From NCBI RefSeq assembly GCF_000158475.2, contig NZ_KI392030.1, positions 143,628 through 207,627 on the forward strand: a stretch of DNA of 64,000 bases, read 5' to 3'. The notes beneath the pieces were generated by a model, which was not told the DNA's origin, searched no databases, and was given only the letters and a program-made list of their open reading frames with translations. The stretch comes from Oxalobacter paraformigenes. GTDB taxonomy: Bacteria > Pseudomonadota > Gammaproteobacteria > Burkholderiales > Burkholderiaceae_D. The first letter of the stretch is position 1, and the number at the start of each line of letters is the position of its first letter. Positions 53,635 to 63,236 of the stretch are shown piece by piece. Position numbers and translations under genes: made by a program.

Positions 53635-54837
53635 ATGGCGCAGAAGTTTTTGGAAATGCCTGACAAGGACGGCTATTTCGGCGAATATGGCGGACAGATC
53701 GTTTCACCGGAGCTGAAAGCGGTAATGGATGAAATTGCCGCAGCCTATGAGGAAGTCAGTGAAACAAAAGAGTTTCAGGACGAATTGCAGGAACTGTATG
53801 CCGATTTTGTCGGCCGTCCAAGCCCCATTTTCTATGCAAAAAGACTGTCCGAAAAACAGGGTGGCGCGCGTATTTTTCTCAAACGGGAAGATCTGAATCA
53901 TACGGGAGCGCACAAGATCAATCATTGCCTGGGACAGGCGCTTCTGGCCAAGCACATGGGCAAAACCAAAGTGCTCGCCGAAACGGGCGCAGGGCAGCAT
54001 GGCGTGGCGTTGGCGACAGCTTGTGCGCTGGTAGGTATTCCCTGTGAAATTCACATGGGCGAAATCGATATCAAGAAAGAGCACCCGAATGTTACCAAGA
54101 TGAAAATTCTGGGATGCAATCTGATTCCGGTTACACGTGGGGGGAAAACGCTGAAAGATGCGGTCGACAGTGCTTTCGAAGAATACCTGAAAGACCCTGA
54201 AAATTTCCTCTATGCCATCGGTTCGGTGGTCGGACCCCATCCATTTCCGAAGATGGTACGCGATTTCCAGAGCATTGTCGGAAGAGAAGCGCGTGCGCAA
54301 TTTCTGGCGCGGGAAAACAAATTGCCGGATGTTGTGACCGCCTGTGTGGGCGGCGGTTCGAATGCTATCGGCATTTTTACCGAGTTTTTGCCTGATGAAT
54401 CCGTCAGGCTGGTCGGTATCGAACCGGCAGGGAAGGGGCTCGATACTCCCGATAATGCCGCGACATTGAGTCTGGGCAAGAAGGGAACGCTCCACGGCTT
54501 CAAATGTTATACCTTGCAGGACGATAAAGGCGAACTGTTGCCGGTTTACTCCATCGCTTCCGGTCTTGATTATCCGGGTGTCGGTCCACAGCACTGTTAT
54601 CTCAAGGACATCGGGCGCGTCGAATACGAAGCCATTACTGACAAGGAATGTCTCGACGCTTTCCTGACATTGTCGCGGGTTGAAGGCATTATTCCGGCAC
54701 TGGAAAGTTCCCATGCGGTTGCCTATGCGATGAAAATCGCCAAAGAACTGGGGCCTGACAGGACTATTCTGGTCAACCTGTCGGGAAGAGGTGACAAGGA
54801 CGCGGACTTTATCGCCAATTATCTGGGCATCAACTGA
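53635..54837 (+). CDS. trpB: Tryptophan synthase beta subunit
   Basis: A PLP enzyme joining indole and serine to tryptophan. The 400-residue protein shows [35 protein letters not shown] with the PLP Lys, [31 protein letters not shown] and [10 protein letters not shown]-like [13 protein letters not shown]. It looks catalytically complete and of the TrpB1 type. Unusually, no trpA follows: the gene converges with xthA with no bases between the two stops. ATG 53635 has GGGAGA 5 bases ahead. Confidence 0.94.
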   Translation: MAQKFLEMPDKDGYFGEYGGQIVSPELKAVMDEIAAAYEEVSETKEFQDELQELYADFVGRPSPIFYAKRLSEKQGGARIFLKREDLNHTGAHKINHCLGQALLAKHMGKTKVLAETGAGQHGVALATACALVGIPCEIHMGEIDIKKEHPNVTKMKILGCNLIPVTRGGKTLKDAVDSAFEEYLKDPENFLYAIGSVVGPHPFPKMVRDFQSIVGREARAQFLARENKLPDVVTACVGGGSNAIGIFTEFLPDESVRLVGIEPAGKGLDTPDNAATLSLGKKGTLHGFKCYTLQDDKGELLPVYSIASGLDYPGVGPQHCYLKDIGRVEYEAITDKECLDAFLTLSRVEGIIPALESSHAVAYAMKIAKELGPDRTILVNLSGRGDKDADFIANYLGIN

Positions 54838-55620
54838 TCAGATCGGGATATCGTACCAGATGGTCAGGGGCGCATGGTCAGAGAACCGTGTCTCCTTGTA
54901 GATACTGGCTGAAACGGCTTTTCCCGCTATACCGGGGGTGGCGATCTGATAGTCGATCCGCCATCCCACATTTTTTTGCCATGCCTGTCCGCGGTTGCTC
55001 CACCACGTGTACGATGCGTCTGTCGTGTCGGGGTGGAGGCATCTGTAAACATCGATCAGGCCCAGTTCATCCAGAATGCGGGACAGCCATGCCCGTTCTT
55101 CCGGCAGGAATCCCGAGTTTTTCTGATTGCTTTTCCAGTTTTTCAGATCGATTTCCTTGTGGGCGATATTCCAGTCGCCGCAAATAATGAATTCCCGTTC
55201 GCTTTCTTTCAGTTTTTCCAGAAAGGGAAAGAAGTGATCCATGAAGCGGAATTTCGCTTCCTGGCGTTCAGGAGAGGAAGAGCCGGATGGCGCATACAGC
55301 GACACCAGACTGAAGTCTTTATAGTCACATTGCAAATACCGGCCTTCGGCATCGAATTCGGGGCAACCGAAACCGCGGATGACCTTGTCCGGTTTGGTTT
55401 TGCTGTAAATGCCGACTCCTGAATATCCTTTTTTTTCTGCGCAACCGAAGTGTCCGTGGAAGAGGTCGGGGCTGGCGATGGCCGGTACAATATCATCAGG
55501 TTGCGCCTTGATTTCCTGCACGCAGACGAAATGCGAACCGGATTGGTGCATCCATTCCAGAAATCCTTTTCTGACAGCGGATCGGATACCGTTAAGATTG
55601 GCTGTAGTGATGGAAAACAT
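54838..55620 (-). CDS. xthA: Exodeoxyribonuclease III
   Basis: An AP endonuclease and 3' exonuclease in base-excision repair. The 260-residue EEP-fold enzyme has TANLNGIRSAVRKGFLEWM, VCVQEIKAQPDD with the metal Glu, GVGIYSKTKPD, ICGDWNIAHKEIDLKN with the catalytic Asp and Asn, and the C-terminal SDHAPLTIWYD with the catalytic Asp-His. Complete and normal in length. Its stop abuts the trpB stop. Confidence 0.96.
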   Translation of the reverse strand: MFSITTANLNGIRSAVRKGFLEWMHQSGSHFVCVQEIKAQPDDIVPAIASPDLFHGHFGCAEKKGYSGVGIYSKTKPDKVIRGFGCPEFDAEGRYLQCDYKDFSLVSLYAPSGSSSPERQEAKFRFMDHFFPFLEKLKESEREFIICGDWNIAHKEIDLKNWKSNQKNSGFLPEERAWLSRILDELGLIDVYRCLHPDTTDASYTWWSNRGQAWQKNVGWRIDYQIATPGIAGKAVSASIYKETRFSDHAPLTIWYDIPI

Positions 55621-55741
55621 AATATTCCCGCATGTAAAACCGGAATCATACTAGAAATAAAAGTCATTCGTGTGCTCTACCTGTTGCCTTCAGGGCAAGT
55701 TACAATAGCGCCATTCTTTTTTCAAAAACCGAGGTTAAAAA

Positions 55742-56410
55742 GTGAGTGCATTAAGAGAAGAATTCATCCGTTTCGCTGTCGATTGCGGTGTTTTGCGTTT
55801 TGGAGAATTTGTGACGAAGGCGGGCAGGACTTCTCCCTATTTTTTCAATGCCGGTTTGTTCAATGACGGCCAGTCGCTCGGAAAATTGGCCGATTATTAT
55901 GCCGAGACCCTGCTTCAGTCCGGCACCGGTTTCGATATGCTGTTCGGACCGGCTTATAAAGGTATCCCTCTTGTGGCTGCTGTCGCCATCTCGCTGGCCC
56001 GGAAAGGACGTAACGTTCCATTTGCCTATAACCGCAAGGAAGCCAAGGATCATGGGGAAGGCGGGGTCATTGTCGGGGCTCCTCTGAAAGGTCGTGTTGT
56101 CATTGTTGACGATGTGATTTCCGCCGGCACGTCGGTTAACGGATCGGTTGGGATTATCCGGAAGTCCGGAGCCACGCCGGGGGCCGTACTGATTGCCCTG
56201 GACCGCATGGAGCGTTCCGGAAAAGACGATGCGCTATCGGCGTTTTCAGCCGTTCAGGAAGTCCAGCGGACTTACGATATGCCGGTTATTTCCATTTCCA
56301 ACCTGGACGACCTTCTCGGTTATCTCGAAAAGGCGCGCGCCTCCGAAGAGATGGTTCAGTACGGAAAAGCGGTCAAGGCTTATCGGGATAAATACGGTGC
56401 GATAAACTAA
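55742..56410 (+). CDS. pyrE: Orotate phosphoribosyltransferase
   Basis: Converts orotate and PRPP to OMP in pyrimidine synthesis. The 222-residue protein shows GRTSPYFFNAGLF, GPAYKGIPLVAAVA, FAYNRKEAKDHGEGG and the PRPP-binding VVIVDDVISAGTSVNGS. It starts with GTG, with GAGG 7 bases before. Divergent from xthA; a terminator follows. Confidence 0.97.
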   Translation: MSALREEFIRFAVDCGVLRFGEFVTKAGRTSPYFFNAGLFNDGQSLGKLADYYAETLLQSGTGFDMLFGPAYKGIPLVAAVAISLARKGRNVPFAYNRKEAKDHGEGGVIVGAPLKGRVVIVDDVISAGTSVNGSVGIIRKSGATPGAVLIALDRMERSGKDDALSAFSAVQEVQRTYDMPVISISNLDDLLGYLEKARASEEMVQYGKAVKAYRDKYGAIN

Positions 56411-56413
56411 TTG

Positions 56414-56437
56414 AAAAGCCCCGTTCAGGGGCTTTTT
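56414..56437 (+). terminator. Terminator after pyrE
   Basis: AAAAGCCCC (56414-56422) pairs with GGGGCTTTT across a 5-base loop, and a T run follows. The A run on the left lets it act also for the converging moeB transcript, whose stop is 10 bases away. Confidence 0.88.
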
Positions 56438-56447
56438 TCAGGTGAAT

Positions 56448-57203
56448 TCAGGGTCTTTTTGAACAGACCGGGCAGTCAGGATTCCGTTCTATGCCGATTT
56501 TTGTCCACTCCATAGTCAATGCGTCCAGAATCAGGAGCGAACCGGCCAGCGACTGGCCGATTCCTGAAGCCAGTTTAAGCGTTTCAGCCGCCTGCATGGT
56601 ACCGATAATGCCGACCAGAGGTGCAAAAACACCGATTTGGGCGGCTCTGATATCTTCAAAATGCTGATCTTCCGGAAACAGGCAGGCATAGCAGGGCGAA
56701 TTGTCCCGACGTGGGTCGTATACCGAAATCTGTCCATCGAAGCCGACAACCGCGCCGGAAACAAGCGGTTTCCCTTGACTCATGCAGGTACGGTTGATGG
56801 AAAGTCTCGTTTTGAAATTGTCGGTGCAATCCAGAACGACATCGGCCGTTTCAACCAGTGCCGGAAGACAGTCTTCATCCATGCGTTGGGTAACAGTCAC
56901 GATATCGATTGTCGGATTGATCCGTTCAAGCGTCGTTTTTCCCGATTCCGCCTTGTTCATGCCGATCCGGTCGGTTGTATGCAGAATCTGGCGCTGGAGA
57001 TTGGTCAATTCGACCCGGTCGTTATCCACCAGCGTGATTTTCCCGCATCCTCCAGAGGCCAGATAAAGCGAGGCCGGAGAGCCCAAACCGCCTGCGCCAA
57101 TAACCAGTACATGCGACCGGGCGATTTTTTCCTGACCTTCATATCCGAGTTCGCCAAGAAGAATATGACGGGAATAGCGCTGCTCCTGCTCGTCATTCAT
57201 CAT
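56448..57203 (-). CDS. moeB: MoeB/ThiF family adenylyltransferase
   Basis: An E1-like enzyme that adenylates the C-terminal Gly-Gly of MoaD or ThiS, for molybdopterin or thiamine synthesis. The 251-residue protein has RYSRHILLGELGYEGQEKI, the nucleotide loop VLVIGAGGLGSPASLYLA, DNDRVELTNLQRQ, DCTDNFKTR and the zinc-binding pairs CYAC and CPVC. MoeB versus ThiF cannot be settled without their partner genes, which are not here. Its ATG overlaps the ctpA stop in an ATGA. Confidence 0.92.
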   Translation of the reverse strand: MMNDEQEQRYSRHILLGELGYEGQEKIARSHVLVIGAGGLGSPASLYLASGGCGKITLVDNDRVELTNLQRQILHTTDRIGMNKAESGKTTLERINPTIDIVTVTQRMDEDCLPALVETADVVLDCTDNFKTRLSINRTCMSQGKPLVSGAVVGFDGQISVYDPRRDNSPCYACLFPEDQHFEDIRAAQIGVFAPLVGIIGTMQAAETLKLASGIGQSLAGSLLILDALTMEWTKIGIERNPDCPVCSKRP

Positions 57204-58663
57204 TTGCTTTTTTCGACCGGATCACTGGATTTCTTGTTATCAGTACTGGCGTCTTTCACTTCCGTTTTCCTGTCTTCGATTTTGGTTTTGGACAGTTTGA
57301 CCGGTTTCCCTTTCAGATGATTGATGGCCTGCATCAGCTGAAAATCTTTTTTCGTGCCGTATTCAATAGGTTTGTAGTTCTTGGCATTTTCCAGCAACCT
57401 GATTTCTTCCGCGGTATCGAGACGGTCTTCCGGTTTCGCTTCTTCTTCTCCATTGGTCAAATGTTTGGTCAGGTCGGCTTCACGGATTCTCAGACCATTG
57501 ATGCCATCGCCTTCAGGCGTTTCATCCACCAGCAGATCCGGCACGATACCCTTGGCCTGTATGGAGCGGCCACTTGGGGTGTAATAGCGGGCTGTCGTCA
57601 GTTTGACTGCCGTATCCGGTGAAATCTGGCGAATGGTTTGCACCGAACCTTTTCCGAATGTCTGAGTTCCCATGATGGTGGCACGCTTGTGATCCTGCAA
57701 AGCACCCGCCACGATTTCGGATGCGGAAGCGGAACCGATGTTGACGAGAACCACTACGGGAACGGTTTTGATGGAAGCGGGAAGTTTTGCAAGCGGGTCG
57801 TTAATCGTTCTGCCGGCGTAGTACTCTGGACGCGCATAAAAAGTCGCTTTCGATTCCGGCAATTGGCCATTTGTGGAAACGATCAGCGAATCTTTCGGCA
57901 AAAATATCGAGGCGACTCCAATAGCGCCGGGAAGGATTCCGCCCGGGTCGTTTCGCAAATCCAGAACAATACCTTTGATGTTCGGATTTTTGGCATAAAT
58001 GCGGTTGATATGAGTCACCAGATCTTCCACAGTCGGTTCCTGGAACTGGGCGACACGCAACCATGCATATCCAGGTTCGATAATTTTCGACTTGACGCTT
58101 TTTACCTGGATTTCTTCTCTGACGAGGGTGAGAACGATCGGTTTCGTCATGTTTTTGCGGGCAATCGTCAGGGTGATTTTGGTGTTGGGATCGCCTCGCA
58201 TGATTTTGACCGCTTCATCCAGTGACAGTCCCTTGACTGATGTGCTGTCCAGTTTGGTGATCAGATCGCCGGGTTTGATACCGGCGCGATAAGCAGGCGT
58301 ATCTTCAATAGGAGAAATGACCTTGACGTAGCCGTCTTCCATGCCGACTTCGATTCCCAGTCCCCCGAAGCGGCCCTGAGTGCCTTCTTTCAATTCCTGA
58401 AAGGCTTTTTTGTCGAGATAGGCGGAATGGGGATCAAGTGAGGAGACCATGCCCGAAATGGCTTCGGTCAACAGTTTTTTGTCTTCTACCGGTTCGACGT
58501 AATCCGACTTGATCAATCCGAATACATCAGCTAGCTGCCGCAATTCCTCAAGCGGCAATGGTGCTGTCTGTTTCTGGGCCATGGCGGAAAACTGGACTGA
58601 GGCGACCACGCCGACCACAATGCCCAGTCCAACCAGCAAAATATTCCGAAATTTGTTACCCAT
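57200..58663 (-). CDS. ctpA: S41 family C-terminal processing peptidase
   Basis: A periplasmic serine protease of the tail-specific type, anchored or secreted by an N-terminal segment (ILLVGLGIVVGVVASV). Of the 487 residues, a PDZ domain lies at about 85-170 (GIEVGMEDGYVKVISPIEDTPA). The catalytic core has the Ser in NIGSASASEIVAGAL and the Lys in TFGKGSVQTIRQ. The C-terminal ~60 residues are a charged Lys/Asp tail. It stands between envC and moeB, an order kept in Burkholderiales, and may act on cell-wall enzymes (inference). Confidence 0.95.
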   Translation of the reverse strand: MGNKFRNILLVGLGIVVGVVASVQFSAMAQKQTAPLPLEELRQLADVFGLIKSDYVEPVEDKKLLTEAISGMVSSLDPHSAYLDKKAFQELKEGTQGRFGGLGIEVGMEDGYVKVISPIEDTPAYRAGIKPGDLITKLDSTSVKGLSLDEAVKIMRGDPNTKITLTIARKNMTKPIVLTLVREEIQVKSVKSKIIEPGYAWLRVAQFQEPTVEDLVTHINRIYAKNPNIKGIVLDLRNDPGGILPGAIGVASIFLPKDSLIVSTNGQLPESKATFYARPEYYAGRTINDPLAKLPASIKTVPVVVLVNIGSASASEIVAGALQDHKRATIMGTQTFGKGSVQTIRQISPDTAVKLTTARYYTPSGRSIQAKGIVPDLLVDETPEGDGINGLRIREADLTKHLTNGEEEAKPEDRLDTAEEIRLLENAKNYKPIEYGTKKDFQLMQAINHLKGKPVKLSKTKIEDRKTEVKDASTDNKKSSDPVEKSK

Positions 58664-58666
58664 GTA

Positions 58667-60046
58667 TCACCTTATCCAGTCCAGAGGATTATAGGCACGT
58701 CCATTGTGCCGTATTTCGAAGTATAACCCGGTTTCCGTATTCTCACCGCTGTTGCCGGCGCTGGCAATCGTGTCGCCGCCGGAGACATTATCGCCGACCC
58801 GTTTGTTTAGCGATTGAGCATTTCCGTATATGGTCATGTATTGATTGCCGTGATCGACAATTATCAGATTGCCGAAGCCGCGAAGAAAATCCGCAAAAAC
58901 GACACGGCCGTTTGCGACAGAACGAACAGGAGCGCCTGCCGTCGTCTTGATGAAAATGCCTTTCCAGCTCGGGCCTTCCGCACGTTTCATGCCGTAATGG
59001 GCCGTTACGGTACCGGAAACAGGCATTTTCAGACGTCCGCGCATCTTTCCGAATGCACTGGCTGTATCCGGCTGGTAAGGCGCTTCTTTGACAAACCCGG
59101 TCTCGTATTCGGCCGGTCGGGATTTTTGGCCTCTTTTTGTTTTTCCAGGCTGTTTTCTTGCATTTTTTGCCGCAAGACGTCTTTCGGCTTCCTGTTTTGC
59201 TGCAGCTTTTCGTTGCGCTTCAATAGCCCGTGCGAGACGGCCGACAAGTCCTGCAAGCCGTTTTTCATCTTGCGCCAGCCGTTCAGCCTGTTTTTTCTGG
59301 GCATTCAGTTTTTTGGAAAGCTGGGCCAGCAGGATAGCGTGCTGGGCTTTTTCCTTTTCCAGCGCGTTTTTTTGCTGATGGGTCTTTGCAACTATTTTTT
59401 CCAGTTCCTGTTTGGATTGTGCGGTTTGCAGGCGTTTTGTATCGACAGTTTTCAGATTCTTTTTTAAGGCATTGATCAGTTCGGCGTAAGAGACGGAAAA
59501 ATAGTTCATGTATTGCAACTCGCGACTGATCCTGTTGGGATTGTCGCCGGAAAAGAGCAGTTTCATCCGGTCTTCACTGCCGGTTATGTATTGCTCCCGC
59601 AGGATGTTTGCGAGCTGGCTTTGTTGCCGGGATACGGTTGCCAGGAGTTGACCCTGTTCCAGCGCAAGCTGCGAAAGCCTGTTTTCGGTTTGTGTTTTCT
59701 GTTTTCCGAGCTCGGAAAGGGAACGTTCGGTCGTGGAAATGGCTTTTTGGGATTGGGCAAGTTCTTCGGTGACCTTGTCTTTCGCTTTTTCTGTCCGGTT
59801 GATTTCCTTTTTGAGCGTAGCCAGCTGGCGGTTCAGATTTTTCTGTTTTGCCTCGGCTGCCTGTTTCTGCTTTGTCTTGTCCTGTGATTGGGTTGAAGCC
59901 GTTTTCTTGCTGTTATTTTTCCCGGAAGTTTTTTGGGCAGACTTTTTCTGTGGTCTGGATGCACCGGGTTTTGGCGCGGTCTGTGCGGCATGAACGGTCA
60001 CAGAAGTGAAGACGAGCAGAAAAAAAAGAAAGATGACCTTTTTCAT
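58667..60046 (-). CDS. envC: Murein hydrolase activator EnvC
   Basis: A periplasmic activator of amidases in septum splitting. The 459-residue protein has a signal peptide (FLFFLLVFTSVTVHA), a Lys/Gln/Ala-rich linker, a long coiled coil (about residues 60-290) and a C-terminal LytM/M23 domain beginning GTVTAHYGMKRAEGPSW. The metal ligands of active M23 peptidases are not intact: the HxH pair reads YFEIRHNG, so the first His is lost. This fits EnvC, which binds rather than cuts. Spacing to ctpA is 3 bases. Confidence 0.93.
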   Translation of the reverse strand: MKKVIFLFFLLVFTSVTVHAAQTAPKPGASRPQKKSAQKTSGKNNSKKTASTQSQDKTKQKQAAEAKQKNLNRQLATLKKEINRTEKAKDKVTEELAQSQKAISTTERSLSELGKQKTQTENRLSQLALEQGQLLATVSRQQSQLANILREQYITGSEDRMKLLFSGDNPNRISRELQYMNYFSVSYAELINALKKNLKTVDTKRLQTAQSKQELEKIVAKTHQQKNALEKEKAQHAILLAQLSKKLNAQKKQAERLAQDEKRLAGLVGRLARAIEAQRKAAAKQEAERRLAAKNARKQPGKTKRGQKSRPAEYETGFVKEAPYQPDTASAFGKMRGRLKMPVSGTVTAHYGMKRAEGPSWKGIFIKTTAGAPVRSVANGRVVFADFLRGFGNLIIVDHGNQYMTIYGNAQSLNKRVGDNVSGGDTIASAGNSGENTETGLYFEIRHNGRAYNPLDWIR

Positions 60047-60106
60047 GCGTTTTGCAGAGCAAAAAATAGGTATGGTTTTGCCCGAACGTTAATTTATGCC
60101 GCAAAG

Positions 60107-60853
60107 TCAGCTTGCGCTACCCTGCGCTTCTACTTCCTGCAAGGCTTCGGCTATCTGTGCCGGATCGCCGAGGTAGTAGTGGCGAACCGGTTTCAGCTCG
60201 TCGTCCAGTTCGTAAACCAGCGGCTGTCCGGTGGGTATGTTCAGCAAGGCGATATCCTTGTCGCTGATATTGTCCAGTTCCTTGATCAGGGCGCGCAAAC
60301 TGTTTCCATGTGCAGCGATCAGGATACGTTTTCCCTTGCGAATTTCAGGGGCGATCGATTCAAACCATAAAGGCTTCACCCTCGCCACTGTATCTTTGAG
60401 ACTTTCCGTCAAAGGGATCCGTTCTTTTGATAAAGAAGCATACGCGGGATCGTTGTAGGAGGTTCGCGGATCATTGGGAAGGAGCGGTTCTGCCGCTACT
60501 TCGTAGCTTCTGCGCAACATATGAACCTTGTGCTCGCCATATTTTCTGGCTGTTTCGGCCTTGTTAAGGCCCTGAAGCGCGCCATAATGGCGTTCGTTCA
60601 GCCGCCAGTCACAGACAACGGGTACCCACATTTCGTCCATTTCATCGAGTACAATCCATAGGGTTCTGATCGCTCTTTTCAGTACGGAAGTGTAAGCCAG
60701 ATCGAATTCGAAACCGGCTTCCCGCAGTATGCGCCCGGCCGCTTTGGCTTCTTTTTTGCCACGTTCTGTCAGGTCGACATCGGTCCAGCCGGTAAAGCGG
60801 TTTTCATAGTTCCAGATGGATTGGCCGTGCCGCATGAAAACTATTTTATGCAT
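60107..60853 (-). CDS. gpmA: 2,3-bisphosphoglycerate-dependent phosphoglycerate mutase
   Basis: Interconverts 3- and 2-phosphoglycerate. The 248-residue protein has the catalytic [49 protein letters not shown] and the second His in [16 protein letters not shown]. All residues expected for a dPGM are present. It is first in the minus-strand run gpmA-envC-ctpA-moeB and divergent from the yibN operon. Confidence 0.97.
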   Translation of the reverse strand: MHKIVFMRHGQSIWNYENRFTGWTDVDLTERGKKEAKAAGRILREAGFEFDLAYTSVLKRAIRTLWIVLDEMDEMWVPVVCDWRLNERHYGALQGLNKAETARKYGEHKVHMLRRSYEVAAEPLLPNDPRTSYNDPAYASLSKERIPLTESLKDTVARVKPLWFESIAPEIRKGKRILIAAHGNSLRALIKELDNISDKDIALLNIPTGQPLVYELDDELKPVRHYYLGDPAQIAEALQEVEAQGSAS

Positions 60854-60878
60854 AATCGAAATGAAAATAAGTTAACCC

Positions 60879-60907
60879 GAATGTCTCGTGTCTTTCTATT
60901 TTATAAT
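60879..60907 (+). promoter_or_regulatory. Candidate promoter of yibN-grxC-secB-gpsA
   Basis: A perfect TATAAT (60902-60907) lies 41 bases before the GTG start. The -35 position (GAATGT, 60879-60884) is poor, so the call rests on the -10. Confidence 0.4.
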
Positions 60908-60947
60908 GTATCGGTTTGTTATCGTTGACTTCTAGCAGGATAAACTC

Positions 60948-61346
60948 GTGAATTTTATTAGAGACAACATTTTTCTTATCTGCGTGGCCCTTTATTGTAT
61001 CGGTGCACTGGCATGGCCCTACATTCGCAAAGGCGCAAAAATTACCAATTCCCAGGCGACAAAAATCATCAATAAGGGAAAAACCGCCATTATCGATATA
61101 CGGGACCAGAAGCAGTATCAGGCCGGCCATATTCTGAATGCCATTCATGTTCCTTTCTCCAATTTGGAGCAGCGGGTTTCAAAACTGGAAAAATTCAAGG
61201 GACAACCTGTTATTATCGTCGACGAATCCGGGAAAGAATCGGACAAGGCTGCCGCTATCCTGAAAAAGGAAGGGTTCAGTCAGGTAAACATTTTAAAGGG
61301 TGGTATGTCGTCGTGGGTGGGTGAAGGCCTGCCCGTCACCAAATGA
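60948..61346 (+). CDS. yibN: Membrane-anchored rhodanese-like protein without the catalytic Cys (YibN-like)
   Basis: One N-terminal membrane helix (IFLICVALYCIGALAWPYI), then a rhodanese fold (about residues 30-130) with AIIDIRDQKQYQAGHILNAIHVPF and the C-terminal LKGGMSSWVGEGLPV. The active-site loop, normally C-x-S-G-x-R, reads VDESGKESD: the Cys is Asp, so sulfur transfer of the usual kind is not possible. E. coli YibN also departs from the canonical site and stands in the same yibN-grxC-secB-gpsA order. It starts at GTG 60948 with AGCAGGA 7 bases before. Confidence 0.9.
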   Translation: MNFIRDNIFLICVALYCIGALAWPYIRKGAKITNSQATKIINKGKTAIIDIRDQKQYQAGHILNAIHVPFSNLEQRVSKLEKFKGQPVIIVDESGKESDKAAAILKKEGFSQVNILKGGMSSWVGEGLPVTK

Positions 61347-61358
61347 AAGGATATGGAT

Positions 61359-61622
61359 ATGACAGCTCGTGTGGTGATGTACAGTACTGCTGTTTGCCCT
61401 TATTGCAGAATGGCGGAGCAGCTTCTGAAGTCCCGTGGCGTAACGGATATTGAAAAAATCCTGATCGATGCCAACGAAAATCTTCGTGCCGAGATGATCG
61501 GGAAAACGAACCGCCGTACGGTGCCCCAAATATTCATCGGGGATACGCATGTAGGGGGGTTCGACGATTTGTCCGCTTTGGATAAAGAGGGAAAACTGTT
61601 GCCTCTTTTGCAATCTGCCTAA
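61359..61622 (+). CDS. grxC: Glutaredoxin 3
   Basis: A small glutathione-dependent redox protein of about 87 residues with the CPYC active site ([15 protein letters not shown]) and the glutathione-binding [21 protein letters not shown] 61359 is preferred to 61353: AAAGG ends at 61350, giving 8 rather than 2 bases of spacing. Glutathione is made by gshA/gshB elsewhere in the window. Second gene of the yibN operon. Confidence 0.96.
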   Translation: MTARVVMYSTAVCPYCRMAEQLLKSRGVTDIEKILIDANENLRAEMIGKTNRRTVPQIFIGDTHVGGFDDLSALDKEGKLLPLLQSA

Positions 61623-61650
61623 TATTTTCATTAATTTTTTCGGAGTAACC

Positions 61651-62133
61651 ATGTCATCCGAGGTTTCACAACCCGTTTTTCAGATCCAGACCGTTTATCT
61701 TAAAGATATGTCGCTGGAACAGCCTCATTCGCCGGCTATCTTTCTCGAAAAGAAAATGCCGGAACTGGAAGTGTCCCTGAATGTCGGTTTCGAATCCCTG
61801 GCGGAAACCACTTTTGAATCGACTGTGACCATAACCGTCACGGCGAAAATCGGCGATAAAACCGCTTATCTTGTAGAAGGGAAACAGGCCGGTATTTTTG
61901 AAATAAGCGGATTTCCCAAAGAAGCCATGGATCAGGTATTGGCTATTACCTGTCCTACCATTGTGTATCCTTATCTTCGCGCCAATATTGCGGATATGAT
62001 TTTAAGAGCCGGTTTCCCACCGGCTCATCTGGCCGAGATCAATTTCGAAGCCTATTATCGTGATCGTATTCAGCAGAAAGCGCAAAAACAGGAAGCTGAA
62101 GCGCAAACGGATACGGCCAATGTCCCGCATTGA
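61651..62133 (+). CDS. secB: Protein-export chaperone SecB
   Basis: A tetrameric cytosolic chaperone that keeps exported proteins unfolded and delivers them to SecA. The 160-residue protein has [64 protein letters not shown] split over the conserved C-terminal helix, and a Gln/Glu-rich tail. TCGGAGTAACC precedes the ATG. It would serve export of the large outer-membrane proteins in this window. Confidence 0.97.
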   Translation: MSSEVSQPVFQIQTVYLKDMSLEQPHSPAIFLEKKMPELEVSLNVGFESLAETTFESTVTITVTAKIGDKTAYLVEGKQAGIFEISGFPKEAMDQVLAITCPTIVYPYLRANIADMILRAGFPPAHLAEINFEAYYRDRIQQKAQKQEAEAQTDTANVPH

Positions 62134-62165
62134 GCGGGTTCTTTCCGTTTTTTGAACCACAAAAG

Positions 62166-63185
62166 ATGAATATTACTGTCCTCGGTGCGGGCGCCTGGGG
62201 CACCGCGATGGCCATCAATCTTGCATTGCGACATACCGTCGTCTTGTGGGATCGAAAAAGCAGTGTCATTGTTGAAGCCGGAAAGACCCGTCAGAACAAG
62301 GTAGGGCTGCCCGGCTTCACATTGCCGGAACCCTTGAAACTGACAACGGATTTCGATGCGGCGGTTTCGCATGCAAACGGACGGGACGGGATAGTGATAA
62401 TCGCGACTTCGGTGGCCGGTCTACGTGACGTTTCCCGAAATCTCCGGGATGAGGGAATCGTCAATCTGATCTGGCTTTGCAAAGGTTTTGAGGAAAATAC
62501 CGGCCTGATGCCTAATCAGGTCATTTCCGAGGTAACCGGTAACCGGATGAATACAGGCGTTCTTTCCGGGCCGTCTTTTGCGCAGGAAGTCGCAGCCGGT
62601 TTGCCATGCGCTTTGACGATTGCCTCAAAGTCTCCCACGCTTCGCCAGGTGGCAGTCGATGCCATCAATGGCGGTAACATGCGTATTTATTCAAGCGATG
62701 ATATAACCGGTGTGGAAGTCGGGGGTGCAGTCAAAAACATTCTTGCAATTGCCACTGGCATGTCAGATGGACTGGAGCTTGGCATGAACGCAAGAGCCGC
62801 GCTGATTACGCGTGGTCTGGCCGAAATCACCCGTTTGGGTGTCGCCCTGGGGGGCAGGCCGGAAACATTCATGGGCCTGACGGGCATGGGCGATCTCATA
62901 CTGACCTGTACTGGCGACCTGTCCCGCAATCGCAGGGTCGGACTTGGGCTTGCCAAGGGAAAATCCCTCGAGACGGTTATCGCCGAGCTGGGACACGTGG
63001 CAGAAGGTGTTCGCTGCGCACAAACCGTCAAGCTTCTGGCGGCCAGAATGGGAGTGGAAATGCCGATTGCCAATGCGGTTGCAGGCATTCTTTTCGATAA
63101 GGTTTCCATCAAGAGTACAGTATCCCAGCTGCTGTCGCGTCATGTGCGGGATGAGGCGGATGTTCTTTACAGCAAGGACAACTGA
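62166..63185 (+). CDS. gpsA: Glycerol-3-phosphate dehydrogenase (NAD(P)+)
   Basis: Reduces dihydroxyacetone phosphate to glycerol 3-phosphate for phospholipid synthesis. The 339-residue protein starts with the nucleotide-binding ITVLGAGAWGTAMAINLA and contains VLSGPSFAQEVAAGLP, GGAVKNILAIATGMSDGL with the catalytic Lys, LGMNARAALITRGLAE and GLTGMGDLILTCTGDLSRNR. ATG 62166 is used; the frame is open upstream into secB. Last gene of the yibN-grxC-secB-gpsA run. Confidence 0.97.
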   Translation: MNITVLGAGAWGTAMAINLALRHTVVLWDRKSSVIVEAGKTRQNKVGLPGFTLPEPLKLTTDFDAAVSHANGRDGIVIIATSVAGLRDVSRNLRDEGIVNLIWLCKGFEENTGLMPNQVISEVTGNRMNTGVLSGPSFAQEVAAGLPCALTIASKSPTLRQVAVDAINGGNMRIYSSDDITGVEVGGAVKNILAIATGMSDGLELGMNARAALITRGLAEITRLGVALGGRPETFMGLTGMGDLILTCTGDLSRNRRVGLGLAKGKSLETVIAELGHVAEGVRCAQTVKLLAARMGVEMPIANAVAGILFDKVSIKSTVSQLLSRHVRDEADVLYSKDN

Positions 63186-63236
63186 GCGCCGAAAAAAGTT
63201 TTTCATGGCTGAAGGCCGGTTCCTGCCAATCCGTTC

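Noticed and set aside
53704-54714. 336-codon minus-strand frame opposite trpB
   Set aside because: Shadow of a conserved enzyme gene.
60107-60853. Possible non-mutase phosphatase reading of the RHG protein
   Set aside because: The length and all dPGM blocks (RHGQS, NERHYG, AAHGNS) support a true phosphoglycerate mutase.
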